A stretch of DNA of 64,000 nucleotides from Atrina japonica (taxonomy: Eukaryota > Mollusca > Bivalvia > Pterioida > Pinnidae): assembly GCA_030159075.1 (NCBI GenBank), contig BROG01000071.1:62001-126000 (forward strand), in the 5' to 3' direction. The position numbers and the translations under genes are program-made. The notes beneath the pieces are model-generated. The model did no database searches. It had not been told where the DNA came from and saw only the letters and a list, made by a program, of their open reading frames with translations. Positions 47,749 to 58,542 of this stretch are shown here, in pieces (position 1 is the stretch's first letter; the number at the start of each line of letters is the position of its first letter).

Positions 47749-47890
47749 AATTTACCGGCAAAAGCTGTTGTTCAGAATGGCCGACTTATCATTCCTAACA
47801 TTACTATGGCCGACGTAGATGATTACATTTGCTTCACAACAACAGTTCAAGGGATAAATGAGGTCAAAGGTGACCTGCTTGTCATTCCAG
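47749..47890 (+). CDS. HSPG2: Immunoglobulin domain, second half (exon)
   Basis: Encodes NLPAKAVVQNGRLIIPNITM, ADVDDYICFTTTVQG and INEVKGDLLVIP. The I-set signature L-x-I-x-N-I...D-x-D-x-Y-x-C is clear (LIIPNITMADVDDYIC), providing the second Ig cysteine. One N-glycosylation sequon, NIT. Acceptor TATGTTTCAG (phase 0), donor CAG|GTAAAC (phase 1). With the first half it makes a domain of about 88 residues, the one place where the LDLa series is interrupted. Confidence 0.93.
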
Positions 47891-48292
47891 GTAAACTGTT
47901 TTTTATTTTTTATAGTTCATTGAAATAAAGGCTGAAATGATTTTTAGCATGTTTAATATATTGTGTGTGTATAAATTATAAGATGTGTCAAATTACTATA
48001 AATTACAATAAATATATGTTGATCATTCCTGCGGGTCAATTTCCATTTTGATAACATTTTCTCTAACATGTTTTATATCCCATCAGAACAGTTACTTATT
48101 TATGAAGATGTAACCAGCTTTAGGTACGGATGACTATTGAAGGAAAAATTGACTATTGCAATAGTATTTCTATTGCAAAAAGAACAATTGCAACAGTATT
48201 ACTAATGTGACATACTATTGCAATACTATTGATAACTATAAAAAAAAGGTGTGCAACATTAATCAAGCTTAATGATTATTAAAACAGGAGGG

Positions 48293-48533
48293 GGCCTCCG
48301 TGGCAGAGTGGTTAGAGCATTGCGCTGTAAATCACACAGCCTCTCACCTCTGGTTCGAATCCCGCCAGGGTCATTTCGAATTAAGTGGGAGAGTTTGCCA
48401 GTTTTCTTGCGGAAGGTCTGTGGTCTTTATCCGGGTAACCGGGGTTTCTCCTCCACCAATAAAAACTGGATGCCATCATATGACTGAAAAATTGTTGAGT
48501 ATGGCGTAAAACAAAAAATCAAATCAAAATCAA
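48293..48533 (+). mobile_element. tRNA-derived SINE
   Basis: Head GGCCTCCGTGGCAGAGTGGT TAGAGCATTGCGCTGTAAAT, B-box in CTCTGGTTCGAATCCCGCCA, body CTTGCGGAAGGTCTGTGGTC and CTCCTCCACCAATAAAAACT, tail GTTGAGTATGGCGTAAAACA followed by ATCAAATCAAAA. It is very close to the copy at 31697. Confidence 0.9.
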
Positions 48534-49557
48534 AATTAATTACAGGAACAGGTAATAATCATGAAGTATATTGAGGTATCAACATGAACAGATAAGGTGA
48601 TTTATGTAAAGAAAACGTGTCACGTGTCTTGACCAGACAGCTGTGTTTTATTGAGTAATCATGAATACAGAGTAAAAATTGAAATGCTCTGAAACAGACC
48701 CTTTCACTACTGCAACACACAATGTAATATACGTATGCTAAAATTACCAATGATGTATTACTGTAGTGCCAAAAAAAGGAATGCTTTTAGATTTATTTTC
48801 AAAGGGTATTTCCCATTGACAACTTTGAAAATGAAAGTCAATATACCATACTACAATGTGATATCCTATTATGAAAAAGATGGCTGATGACAATCAAAAT
48901 ATGGGGTATTTCTGAGGGAAAATATGAACTGAAATGAGGTAATTTGATCAACTGGCTCAATGTCACTTTGTCATAATGGTGAGGCGATTCATGGAGGATT
49001 ACTTAGAGTATATTGGAGGAATATTTACATAGATATATGAATGAAGACAATGACTTTGGACTTTTTGATGTTGATGTTTTTATCGGGCATTTTGGGGCAT
49101 TGCGGTGGATAAATAGATCCGTGAACAGATTGACTAAATCAGGAATTTGCTGGCTATCGAAACTATCGATAGTTCAGCATACTATCGGCAATAGTTATCA
49201 CTGGTTTAATTTGCTAATGATGCATTGCTATCAGAACGAACACTATCACAATATATCAATAATTGGATGTATTGTTACACCCCTATTTTTATGTGAAGTA
49301 CAACAAATTTTGACCTTAGCTGAGGACTGATGCAAAACCAGTGAGGGTTCTCTTACATGCCACAATACCTTAGTTTTAAGTCTTATCCAAACTTTTGGTA
49401 TGTCAAGCGTTACAAGTCGGAACAATTTTTTTAAGTGGTTGGTGTGACCAATCAACATGAATTACTTAAAAATTACTTTATCACTTTGAACCCGAATCAG
49501 TGTGACTAAGGGCTGATATTTTATTGTTTTGTTGAATACCAACTCTTTAATTTGCAG
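48534..49557 (+). other. Intron segment before LDLa 9
   Basis: Mostly unique-looking. A partial relative of the second SINE family may lie at about 49290-49390 (CAGTGAGGGTTCTCTTACAT GCCACAATACC). It ends in ACTCTTTAATTTGCAG. Confidence 0.5.
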
Positions 49558-49665
49558 CTTGCAAAGATGGCCAGTTCCGCTGTTCAGATGGAAGTTGTAT
49601 CCAGAATGACTTCTGGTGTGATGGTTTCCCAGATTGTGGAGATAAAAGTGATGAAGATGGTTGCG
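49558..49665 (+). CDS. HSPG2: LDLa repeat 9 (exon)
   Basis: Encodes [26 protein letters not shown] and GDKSDEDGC, a compact LDLa with no linker before the first cysteine. First repeat after the Ig domain. Acceptor TTTGCAG, donor GCG|GTAAGT, phase 1-1, 108 bp, the same length as the amplified exons further on. Confidence 0.93.
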
Positions 49666-50356
49666 GTAAGTTGATATCGATGATAGTAATCGTAACATTT
49701 ACTATATCATGTTTTACATCTCACTAAAACTCCGCTTCACATAACTTTGCGGGGCGAGTAACCTTTCAATTATCATACACATGACTTTACTCACTTTTGA
49801 GTTATGGCAAACTGCACAAGAAAATGTTTTATTCCTCAGTTGATACTTTCTAATGCATGGTGACAAGTAGAAACAGTTACCCTTGCCAGTGTCATTTAAT
49901 ATCTTTATGCTTTATCAACTAAAAATTAAACACATTTCTGTCACGGTTAAACGGATTTTACTATGTATATCTGAAAACAGTATTGTGAAACCAGGCATTT
50001 TCTGAGCAAATTTGTTGTTGTCCAGAACTATTTATCAATACACACCTTCTGCTGGACAATCGGTTTTGTGTTTTGTATGGAATCAGTTATTCGTTCAACC
50101 CATGATTATTACTGTGAAGAATTTCATATCTTGATGAGTTAGTTATCCTGAAAATGTTGTACAATAAATTGTTAGGGAACTAGTCAAAATGGAAAGTTGT
50201 TACTTGTTCAGGACTGGATGTGTAATAGAAAGTCATGGTAAAAGACAAAAATGTAAAGAAGAGGAAGGTAATCAGTTTTAAGAAGTTTTACAATATTCTA
50301 CAATATGTAACCTTTATACAGCATTTAGTGATAAAATGACCTAACCTTTTATACAG
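49666..50356 (+). other. Intron between LDLa 9 and 10
   Basis: No repeat or exon recognised. A segment near 49735-49830 (CTTCACATAACTTTGCGGGG) resembles 36425-36520, so an old dispersed repeat may be present. Acceptor TTATACAG. Confidence 0.5.
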
Positions 50357-50479
50357 GTAACTTTTCAATATGTCCTGAGGGTCAATACAAGTGCGATGAT
50401 GGAAGCTGTACTAATGGCGCAAAGTGTGATGGACGTGTCGACTGTGGTGATGGCAGTGATGAGTTCCCCCAAGTTTGTG
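50357..50479 (+). CDS. HSPG2: LDLa repeat 10 (exon)
   Basis: Encodes NFSICPEGQYKCDDGSC, TNGAKCDGRVDC and GDGSDEFPQVCG. Tyr replaces Phe before the second cysteine. It resembles repeats 5 and 8 (CPEx lead, V-D-C, longer last loop ending in CG). Donor TGTG|GTAAGT, phase 1-1, 123 bp. Confidence 0.93.
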
Positions 50480-50487
50480 GTAAGTAT

Positions 50488-50785
50488 CATAATACAGCTG
50501 GAAGACCTCTGTTGTGAGACCAGGGTTGTGAGAGACCACTGTTGTGAGAGACCTCTAATGTGAGAGACCACTGTTGTGAGAGACCTCTAATGTGAGAGAC
50601 CACTGTTGTGAGAGACCTCTAGTGTGAGAGACCACTGTTGTGAGAGACCTCTAGTGTGAGAGACCACTGTTGTGAGAGCTCACTGTTGTGAGAGACCTCT
50701 AGTGTTAGAGACCACTGTTGTGAGAGACCTCTACTGTGAGAGATCATTGTTGTGAGAGACCACTGTTGTGAGAGACCACTATCAT
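50488..50785. repeat. 32-bp minisatellite, about 9 copies
   Basis: The unit is TGTGAGAGACCACTGTTGTG AGAGACCTCTAA. It begins 9 bp after the LDLa 10 donor with TACAGCTGGAAGACCTCTG, reminiscent of the left end of the TA-bounded MITEs at 34045 and 40041. No right end is seen. Confidence 0.92.
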
Positions 50786-50885
50786 TAGATAAACCCATTC
50801 AGCCATGATTTTGACACAAACAGTTTTCATTCTGGGAAGAAAATAGAATATGAGATCTAGACAATGCACATACATGTGTCTTAGC

Positions 50886-51480
50886 TGCAAAGCACCACAA
50901 TATGTCGCGTGGTTTTTTGGGTCATCCAAACCACTGCAAAGCACCACAATATGTCGCTTGGTTCTTTGGGTCATCCAAACCACTACAAAGCACCACAATA
51001 TGTCGCTTGGTTCTTTGGGTCATCCAAACCACTGCAAAGCACCACAATATGTCACGTGGTTCTTTGGGTCATCCAAACCACTGCAAAGCAGCATAATATG
51101 TTGCGCGGTTCAATGTGCAATCCAAACCACTGCAAACCACCACAATACGTCGCATGGTTCTTTGTGCCATCCAAACCACTGCAAACCACCATATTATGTC
51201 ACATTGTTCTTTGGGCCATCCAAACCACTGCAAACCACCACAATATGTCACATTGTTCTTTGGGCCATCCAAACCACTGCAAACCAACACAATATGTCAC
51301 GTGGTTCTTTGGGCCTTCCAAACCACATCAAACCACTACAATATGTCACGTGGTTCTTTGGGCCGTCCAAACCACTTCAAACTGCCACAATATGTCACCT
51401 GGTTCTTTTGGCCATCCAAACCACTGCATAATGCCACAATATGTCACCTGTTTCTTTTTGTGCCATCCAAACCACTGCAT
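50886..51480. repeat. 49-bp minisatellite, 12 copies
   Basis: The unit is TGCAAAGCACCACAATATGT, CGCTTGGTTCTTTGGGTCAT, CCAAACCAC, with later units carrying ACCACC and GGGCCATCC. As 49 leaves remainder 1 on division by 3 and the unit has no stop in any plus frame, long open frames of up to 224 codons arise by chance. Confidence 0.93.
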
Positions 51481-51612
51481 TACCCAGACTCAGACATCAT
51501 TACCAAACCATGAATTGTGGAATCTGTATGATTATTATACAAACACAGTGAATTATGAACAGAATTGTGAACTTTTTATGTAAGTTAATTCATTTTTTTT
51601 TTTGTATTTCAG

Positions 51613-51726
51613 GTTGTTCCCCAGGTCAGTTTATGTGCAAAAATGGTCGCCTGTGTATTCAAGGAGATTTTGAATGTAATCAGAATTATGATTGTCCAGA
51701 CAGGTCAGATGAACATGCTAACTGCA
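51613..51726 (+). CDS. HSPG2: LDLa repeat 11 (exon)
   Basis: Encodes CSPGQFMCKNGRLC, IQGDFECNQNYDC and PDRSDEHANC. Two oddities: one extra residue between the second and third cysteines (NGRLC instead of NGxC), and Asn for Asp after the fourth cysteine (CNQNYDC). The later acidic ligands remain. Acceptor TTGTATTTCAG, donor GCA|GTAAGT, phase 1-1, 114 bp. Confidence 0.92.
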
Positions 51727-51827
51727 GTAAGTGTTTGTTTTGATTTTTTAAACTTTACTTATTTTACAACCATTAACAAACCAGTCACATCACCTGATAT
51801 CTCGTTGGCAACGATTTTATGTTGCTT

Positions 51828-52470
51828 GCTTTTTTAAGCCACACCTACAAAAATTGTAGTTATCTGATGGTTGCCAGGTGTGGTTGTGATGCACCTAGGG
51901 CAAGACTATTACAAGCCTTCGGAAAGTAAGTTGGCAAACTTCTGACGTAATCAGCTTAGGTTTTATAGAGAATCAAACTTGTGCAAGATAGAGGTGCGGA
52001 GAATCAAACTTGTGCAAGATAGAGGTGCAGAGAATCAAACTTGTGCAAGATAGAGGTGCAGAGAATCAAACATGTGCAAGATAGAGGTGTGGAGAATCAA
52101 ACTTGTGCAAGATAGAGGTGCAGAGAATCAAACTTGTGCAAGATAGAGGTGTGGAGAATCAAACTTGTGCAAGATAGAGGTGCAGAGAATCAAACTTGTG
52201 CAAGATAGAGGTGTGGAGAATCAAACTTGTGCAAGATAGAGGTGTGGAGAATCAAACTTGTGCAAGATAGAGGTGTGGAGAATCAAACTTGTGCAAGATA
52301 GAGGTGTGGAGAATCAAACTTGTGCAAGATAGAGGTGCAGAGAATCAAACTTGTGCAAGATAGAGGTGTGGAGAATCAAACTTGTGCAAGATAGAGGTGT
52401 GGAGAATCAAACTTGTGCAAGATAGAGGTGCGAGACTGATTTAAAGTGCATTGCTCTAATCACTTGACCA
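51828..52470 (-). mobile_element. SINE expanded by an internal 31-bp VNTR
   Basis: SINE body (CCACACCTACAAAAATTGTA, GTAAGTTGGCAAACTTCTGA, TAATCAGCTTAGG) lies at 51835-51962. The tRNA-head complement (GCATTGCTCTAATCACTTGA CCACAGAGGC) lies at 52443-52472. Between them is a 31-bp tandem array. In the undisturbed copies these two parts are about 50 bp apart, so the array arose inside the SINE. Confidence 0.75.
51965..52436. repeat. 31-bp minisatellite, about 15 copies
   Basis: The unit is GAGAATCAAACTTGTGCAAG ATAGAGGTGCG. Units alternate mainly between endings TGCAGA and TGTGGA. The core GAATCAAACTTGTG corresponds to the complement of the SINE B-box region. Confidence 0.95.
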
Positions 52471-52741
52471 CAGAGGCTTCTTTCACCCCCAAACCACAAT
52501 GGACTGGTCTGATTCAAAAGGAAAGGGCTGAAAGGGTTAACAGTTACATACCTTCCAATCATGTACCAAGATTGCTGCCAACAAAATTTATAAATACCTG
52601 TTGATATGTTTTTGTATGATAAACTGGAAACAATTCATAAATATCCATAGAGATATCCATCTGTTTAACTGGGTATTCTATTTACACATCTTGGTTAATT
52701 TACCGGTTTATTTTATTTCCACATTTATCTTATTTTTTTAG

Positions 52742-52861
52742 CTGTTACCTGCAGTACTAACGAGTTTACCTGTGGAAATGGTCAGTGTATAGATAGCCGG
52801 CGTACATGTGATGGATATCCAGACTGCTCAGATACCTCAGATGAAGCAGATGCCCTTTGCT
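52742..52861 (+). CDS. HSPG2: LDLa repeat 12 (exon)
   Basis: Encodes [28 protein letters not shown] and [11 protein letters not shown]. Complete pattern. The motif NEFTCG already resembles the amplified repeats 15-22. Acceptor ATTTTTTTAG, donor GCT|GTAAGT, phase 1-1, 120 bp. Confidence 0.93.
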
Positions 52862-54188
52862 GTAAGTTTTTATATAAAATTATATCCAGCATTGATAGAA
52901 AAAAATCAAAATCCTGTTGTGAATAAAATAAGTATGCCAGTTCATTAAAACTATTATTGGTATTTGTACTTGAACTGTATTTTGTATGTAAACATAAAAG
53001 GTGTTCCTACAATATATATTGACTGTCTCAATACCTGGTCCAAGATAATTTGGTAGATGTGATTGACCCTGAAGGACAGAAATTTGACCTTGAAATAATC
53101 AAATTTATTAATATGATAATGTTTGACACATACATTATGATAAGAGAGTTGTGGAATTTCAGTTATTTGGTTCAGAATAGTCTTTTGTTAAATAACGTGT
53201 AGCCAGAATTTAAACTTTCACAAGAACTTGTACACACGATATTCTTCCCTTAGATCTTATACCCACTGGGTTTATGTAATACTGTTTTCCAGCTAAATCA
53301 AGTTGTTATCGTTGTTTGTGTATCATGTATATGTCCATCTATTATGTCATTTACATAACGGTCTAAAGATGTTGTTTGTATTTGTTAGTGTAACATGCTT
53401 AATTCAACACCCCCCTCCATTCCCCACCTGTCTTGTGATTGTTTTTAAATATCAATACAATTTTTAAAATGTTTTAGAAAGAATTAATTAATATGAAATT
53501 GCAACTGAAAGACACCATGGACCTACATTTTGAAAATTTTTTGTTTATGTACTTGCAGATGAAAAAAAAATATGAAAATTTTAACATAACTCTTGTAGCT
53601 TTGTATTTTTTTCAATCTATTTTGGATATGCCGGTAAATTTTGTCCTGTCATTTTTTTTCATACAATTAGTTCATATCCACAGGTGCTGTTTTTTATTCA
53701 TTTTTGTGACATTACTATTTTTTTTTGTTTACTATTTCTTCTTTTTTGTCATTTATTTTTTTCTTTATTTTTTTCTTTCTTTCCTTATTTTTTTCCTTCT
53801 TTATTTTTTCTTTCCTTTTTCTCATAATTTTTTATCCATTCATTTTTCTTCATTTTTATCTCCTAAGTTTTATCCACTTATTTCCTTCTTAATTTTCTGT
53901 TTCATCTAATTTTATATCCTCTTCTTTCTTTCTTCATTTCTTCTGTCTTTTTTTCATATATTTTTTATTCATATATTTCCTGCATTTCTTCTTTCCTTTT
54001 TCTTCTTATTATTGTTATTTTTTTATCATATTCTACTCATTTAGACAAAAGATAAAACTAAAATGTATGAAATGAGGTTGTCGCCATCAGCATAATTAGA
54101 TTTAACATGTACCAGCCTTTGAGTATCAGTACTTTTCTGTCAACCTTTGCATCATTTACATATTCATTGTTTGTCCTGTTGTCCGTAG
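52862..54188 (+). other. Intron between LDLa 12 and 13, with long pyrimidine tract
   Basis: From about 53690 to 54010 the plus strand is almost entirely T and C (TTTCTTTCCTTATTTTTTTC and similar). This keeps a Phe/Leu-rich frame open at 53493-53909 that is not a gene. The acceptor used is GTCCGTAG at 54188. The part 52862-53690 shows nothing else. Confidence 0.6.
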
Positions 54189-54302
54189 CAACGTGTCGTC
54201 TTGGAGACTTTAGATGTAGAATCAATTTTCAATGTATTGATGCCAGACTGGCTTGTGATGGATATCCTGATTGCCTTGATAGAACGGATGAGGCAAATTG
54301 CT
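54189..54302 (+). CDS. HSPG2: LDLa repeat 13 (exon)
   Basis: Encodes TCRLGDFRCRINFQC, IDARLACDGYPDC and LDRTDEANC. Thr replaces Ser in the usual S-D-E (R-T-D-E), and the loop before the third cysteine is basic/hydrophobic (RINFQ) rather than xNGQ. Acceptor CCGTAG has a poor local pyrimidine tract. Donor GCT|GTAAGT, phase 1-1, 114 bp. Confidence 0.91.
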
Positions 54303-55852
54303 GTAAGTCCTGAGTAAACTCCCTTTTCCCTTGTATACGCCTTGCTGTGTGGCAGGTAATCAGGCTATAGTATGTCAACCCTTTAATTGTTTAATTTTGC
54401 TTATAACCTTAACCATATATGTTCAAAAGCCTAAACAAACAATTAATATACCAAGTAGTGACATGTGTATTAGTTTCTAGTACGTGTAATATGAAAATGT
54501 TCTCCTGCATGGATTATCTCCCCTTACACTAACTTCAGTCCACAGTATGTAGATAGATAATACAGTTGTTTACTTAATTTGATTTGTATAACTATCTATT
54601 TTTTACTTTTAAATTAACAATGTTTATCTTTAAAATGCCATCATATGTTAAGACATTATTTTTACTTGTAGTACCTAGAATGATTACAAATGTTTCTTTT
54701 TTTTTTTAAGAAGAACTTAATTTGCATGAATCCTCCCTCCCAAAATTTGACCTCAATTCAATGTCATTTGTTGTCTAAATACGAACAAACCTGTATTGCA
54801 GTCTACTGGCCTATAGAACCATCCACCCATCCAACCACTGACACTCACTGAGCCCCCCTTTATCACCTATACACACACACCGAGCCACCTCCCACTATCA
54901 CCTACACACACACACACACCCAGCCCACCACTATCACATGAACACATACACAGATATATATATAAATATACACGTGTATATCATTTACACATGTAGTCTA
55001 CTTTTATAAACTCTGTAAACCCAGTATATCATGTCTATATACCGGGGATATGTATCTACAAAGCTCTGAGACCAGAAGAGATTGCAGTGGTAAGGAAATA
55101 AGTTATATCAAGCACTAGAATGGCTAGTGACACTACAAAAAAGTACCCGGTAATGTCAAATTTTTCTTTCAACTTTTTCTTTTTCAGTAAGAAGTTAACC
55201 GGTTACATTAAAAAAAATAAACAAATAAAGGTCATGACCTATATCTAGACTGTATATTGTAAAATCAGTCATACATTTAATTGAACAAGGAAGACTCATA
55301 CCATTATACATCTATATTAATTTACTATGTTGTTTGTTATTTATATATGGTATATATATTACAGTATATATTGATATAAATAGATACATGTAGATACATG
55401 GATAGAGTTGTGTTCTCTTTTTTATATATTTAAGATATATAACATCATTTCTTTTCATTGTCTGCATCTATTGTATGTTTCGATTGCATCTGATTGTAAA
55501 ACTTTTACACCATGTTTTTTTTTTTTTTTGATCTGTCTGTTGTTGTTTTTTTTTAAATTAGATGTAAGTAGGTGAATAAAACAAAAGACTTAGGAGCCAC
55601 CCAACACTTTCTCATGAATGAATTCTAAATTTACAAGTGATAACAGACCTTGGAGCCATCCAACCCTTTGACCTAAAAGCACTCAAAATTTACAAGTGAT
55701 AACAGACCTTGGAGCCACCAAACACTTTGACCTAAATGTACTCTAAATTTACAAATGATGACTGGATGTATCTTATTAATAGGCTGTATATGCTGTGAAT
55801 GTTATGAATTTTACTGTTTTAACCTGTCCTTCCCCTAAATCTATCTACCTCT

Positions 55853-55932
55853 GAAAATAATGGACTCTACGGTACTAAAAATTAATGACACAGACCAGTC
55901 CAAATATGTCTTTAGGGGTATATGAGATAAAA
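55853..55932 (-). mobile_element. ~90-bp palindromic element, copy 10 (reverse)
   Basis: It reads AATAATGGACTCTACGGTAC, then GACACAGACCAGTCCAAATA and TGTCTTTAGGGGTATATGAG. It matches the reverse complement of copy 1. Confidence 0.7.
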
Positions 55933-56331
55933 TGTCATAGAGTAATTCACATCAACACCTTTAACATGATAATATGGGGATAAAAGGATTGATTTTTGTT
56001 CTGATTACTGCATATAATGTGACTTCACTTTTATATTCACCTGTGAACCCTTTAATTAATCCCGAGATTGACACTCATTTTATTCATTTGAGTTTCATTT
56101 TGAAAGCATTTGATGTCGAGATAGTAAATCATTCCGTTTAAATCTCCAGCTTTCTAAAAACTGTTTCCCCCATGAAAATATGCTCCATCACCAGCCAAAT
56201 TTATCATTCCTTCCAAATTTTCCTGAAAAAATATATATATATATCTGCAAGTGTTAGATTTTTACACAGTATTTAATTTGGGGACACCTGAATATAGGTA
56301 AGACAAATATCTACATACTATGAGTCAACAG

Positions 56332-56565
56332 AGAGGTTAGAGCATTGCGCTTTAAACCATAACTTCCTATCAACGCAGTTTCAAGCCGCTCTGGAACCTT
56401 AGCTGATTTTTGTCAGAAAGTTTGCCAGTTTACTTGCAGAAAGCCGATGGTCTCTTCCCGGGTACATTGTAACCAGGTTCTCTCTTCCACCATTAAATAC
56501 TGACCACCAACATATAAATGAAAAATTGTTGAGTGTGGCATAAAACACTATTCAAAATTCAAAAA
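56332..56565 (+). mobile_element. tRNA-derived SINE, degraded head
   Basis: Head remnant GAGAGGTTAGAGCATTGCGC TTTAAACCATAA, B-box decayed to GTTTCAAGCC. The body AGTTTGCCAGTTTACTTGCA and CTCTTCCCGGGTACATTGTA and the tail AATTGTTGAGTGTGGCATAA with CAAAATTCAAAAAATAAAA are intact. Confidence 0.78.
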
Positions 56566-56594
56566 ATAAAAAAAAACTATGATTCAAGTCATAA

Positions 56595-56905
56595 TATGAG
56601 AATCATTTCATCATGCAAATTATCTTACAATATGTGAATCATTTCATCATGCAAATTATCTTACAATATGTGAATCATTCCATCATGCAAATTATCTTAC
56701 AATATGTGAATCATTTCATCATGCAAATTTTCTTACAATATGTGAATCATTTCATCATGCAAATTTTCTTACAATATGTGAATCATTTCATCATGCAAAT
56801 TTTCTTACAATATGTGAATCATTCCATCATGCAAATTATCTTACAATATGTGAATCATTCCATCATGCAAATTATCTTATATGAATCATCTCTTAATGTA
56901 AATTA
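56595..56905. repeat. 36-bp minisatellite, about 8 copies
   Basis: The unit is ATCATTTCATCATGCAAATT, ATCTTACAATATGTGA. Since 36 is divisible by three it gives a periodic open frame (MQIILQYVNHFI repeat), which I do not take as coding. Confidence 0.93.
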
Positions 56906-57605
56906 TCTTACTATATGTGAATCCTGTGCTTTTTCATAGAACAAATGAATCATCCCATTATCATATGAAACGTATATACGTAAATCCTACCGTATGTGAA
57001 ATATTATCCTTTTCTTCCCTTGTGTCCAAATGGTATGTAAATGTGTATTGTGTAGACTAGTCAATCTTTGTTTGTAGGGTTGACAGGTTAATCATCTTCA
57101 CAATAAGATTCTTTCATCATTTTGTGAATTTTCTGATATGAATCAACACATTGTGACATCGCATTTTAGTATGTTAGCCTTTAAAATTGTAATGTGATTT
57201 AGCTTACAGTATAACTTCTATGAATTATTTCATTACTTTTTAACATGTGTATGAATCATTTGTTTTTTGTGAATCATCTGGTATTTTTTGTGAATCATCC
57301 ATTTTTCATTAAAGTCATTCACAGATTATCAGGAAGATCAGTTTATTATCGTTCTGATTTGAAATATTTCTATTAATTAAAACAAATTTAGTGCATTGTA
57401 TTAGAAAAACAGTTTCCCCCAGTAAAGATACAGAGAGGTTAAACAGCAATACTTTGGAACCTGTTTTGAGATACATTTGAGCTATGTTCAGCCCATCAAG
57501 TTATTGCTGTAATCATATTTTAATGTTTTTATGAGAAAATAAAATTTGTGATAATCTGTGAATAGGCACGCCCTAAGTTCTCATCTTATGTTAGCTCAAC
57601 ATTCA

Positions 57606-57785
57606 TGTGAATCATCTCATTACTATTTAACATGTGAATCATCTCATTACTATTTAGATATGAATCATCTCATTACTATTTAACATGTGAATCAACTCAT
57701 TACTATTTAACATGTGAATCATCACATTACTATTTAAATGTGAATCATCTCATTACTATTTAACATGTGTGAATCATCTGAATTC
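57606..57785. repeat. ~27-bp minisatellite, about 7 copies
   Basis: The unit is TGTGAATCATCTCATTACTA TTTAACA. It shares the GTGAATCAT word with the 36-bp array 700 bp upstream. Confidence 0.9.
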
Positions 57786-58016
57786 TTTTCTTGAATCATT
57801 TCTTTTTCTTTGATCTGCTTGTGTTACATGTATGTTAATCATCTTATAATATTATATGTTCAAAAGACCAATACTTGTCAACCAAAAAGAAATTACTTGA
57901 CCTTTATCCGACCTTGTGACCTTTTACTTAGCAAGCATGTTACTTCAGATTTGCTACAGGCAGAATACATATATGATAGACACATTGATTTCCATTTTGT
58001 TATTTTGTTATTATAG

Positions 58017-58124
58017 CCTGTAAAAGTAATGAGTTCCGTTGTGGAAATGGGCAATGTATTGATAACAGGCGGCGCTGTGATCGGGTCAAGGACTGTTTCG
58101 ATAACTCTGATGAAGTAGGATGTC
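58017..58124 (+). CDS. HSPG2: LDLa repeat 14 (exon)
   Basis: Encodes [26 protein letters not shown] and FDNSDEVGC. Acceptor TTATTATAG, donor GTC|GTAAGT, phase 1-1, 108 bp. The SNEF motif, 108-bp length and CDR cage place it at the base of the amplified set that follows. Confidence 0.93.
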
Positions 58125-58250
58125 GTAAGTGCTTTAATTCTTTTTTTGTGTATCCAAGTCTACATTTTCTTGCCAGTAGTTTGATATTTTTCTGTATTTA
58201 CCATATTTAAAATAAATGTCACATGACTTAACTCTTGTGTCTATTTTTAG

Positions 58251-58358
58251 CATGCCGATCTGATGAGTTTACTTGTGGTGATGGCACATGTATCCCACAA
58301 TCCCAAATATGTGACAGACGACCAGACTGCCAGGACAGAAGTGATGAAGCCATTTGTC
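58251..58358 (+). CDS. HSPG2: LDLa repeat 15 (exon)
   Basis: Encodes [26 protein letters not shown] and QDRSDEAIC. It is only 126 bp from the previous exon, the shortest intron in the window. The exon and its following intron nearly match 60062-60354. Acceptor CTATTTTTAG, donor GTC|GTAAGT, phase 1-1, 108 bp. Confidence 0.93.
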
Positions 58359-58542
58359 GTAAGTGGCCCTTCTGATGTCATTGTGTCAGAAATAAGCATT
58401 TTTTAATGACACAAATAGTTGTAAGCGTCCCTTTCGGTGTCATTGTATTAGTGTTTTTTGTATAATAAAGTATATACACGTATTTACATTCTCATGATAA
58501 AGTCAGAGTAACTGAGTTCTTAAATAAAATTTATTTTTATAG

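Larger units (their letters stand above)
54303..58016 (+). other. Intron between LDLa 13 and 14
   Basis: It contains a CA-rich patch (54865-54920), a palindromic element, a SINE and two AATCAT-rich minisatellites listed separately. The segments 54950-55840, 55935-56330 and 56950-57590 show no further feature beyond a short duplicated TTACAAGTGATAACAGACCT TGGAGCCA (55630 and 55690). Confidence 0.55.

Noticed and set aside
50850..51583. Open frames of 132-224 codons on the plus strand with repeats such as HPNHCKAPQYV
   Set aside because: They are the three readings of a stop-free 49-bp minisatellite; no splice logic, no known domain, and all three frames look alike.
53493..53909. 138-codon frame rich in Phe and Leu, looking like a membrane protein
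   Set aside because: It follows from the T/C-rich tract; no start context or conservation clue.
56613..56939. 108-codon periodic frame (QYVNHFIMQI repeat)
   Set aside because: A 36-bp minisatellite read in a frame that happens to lack stops.
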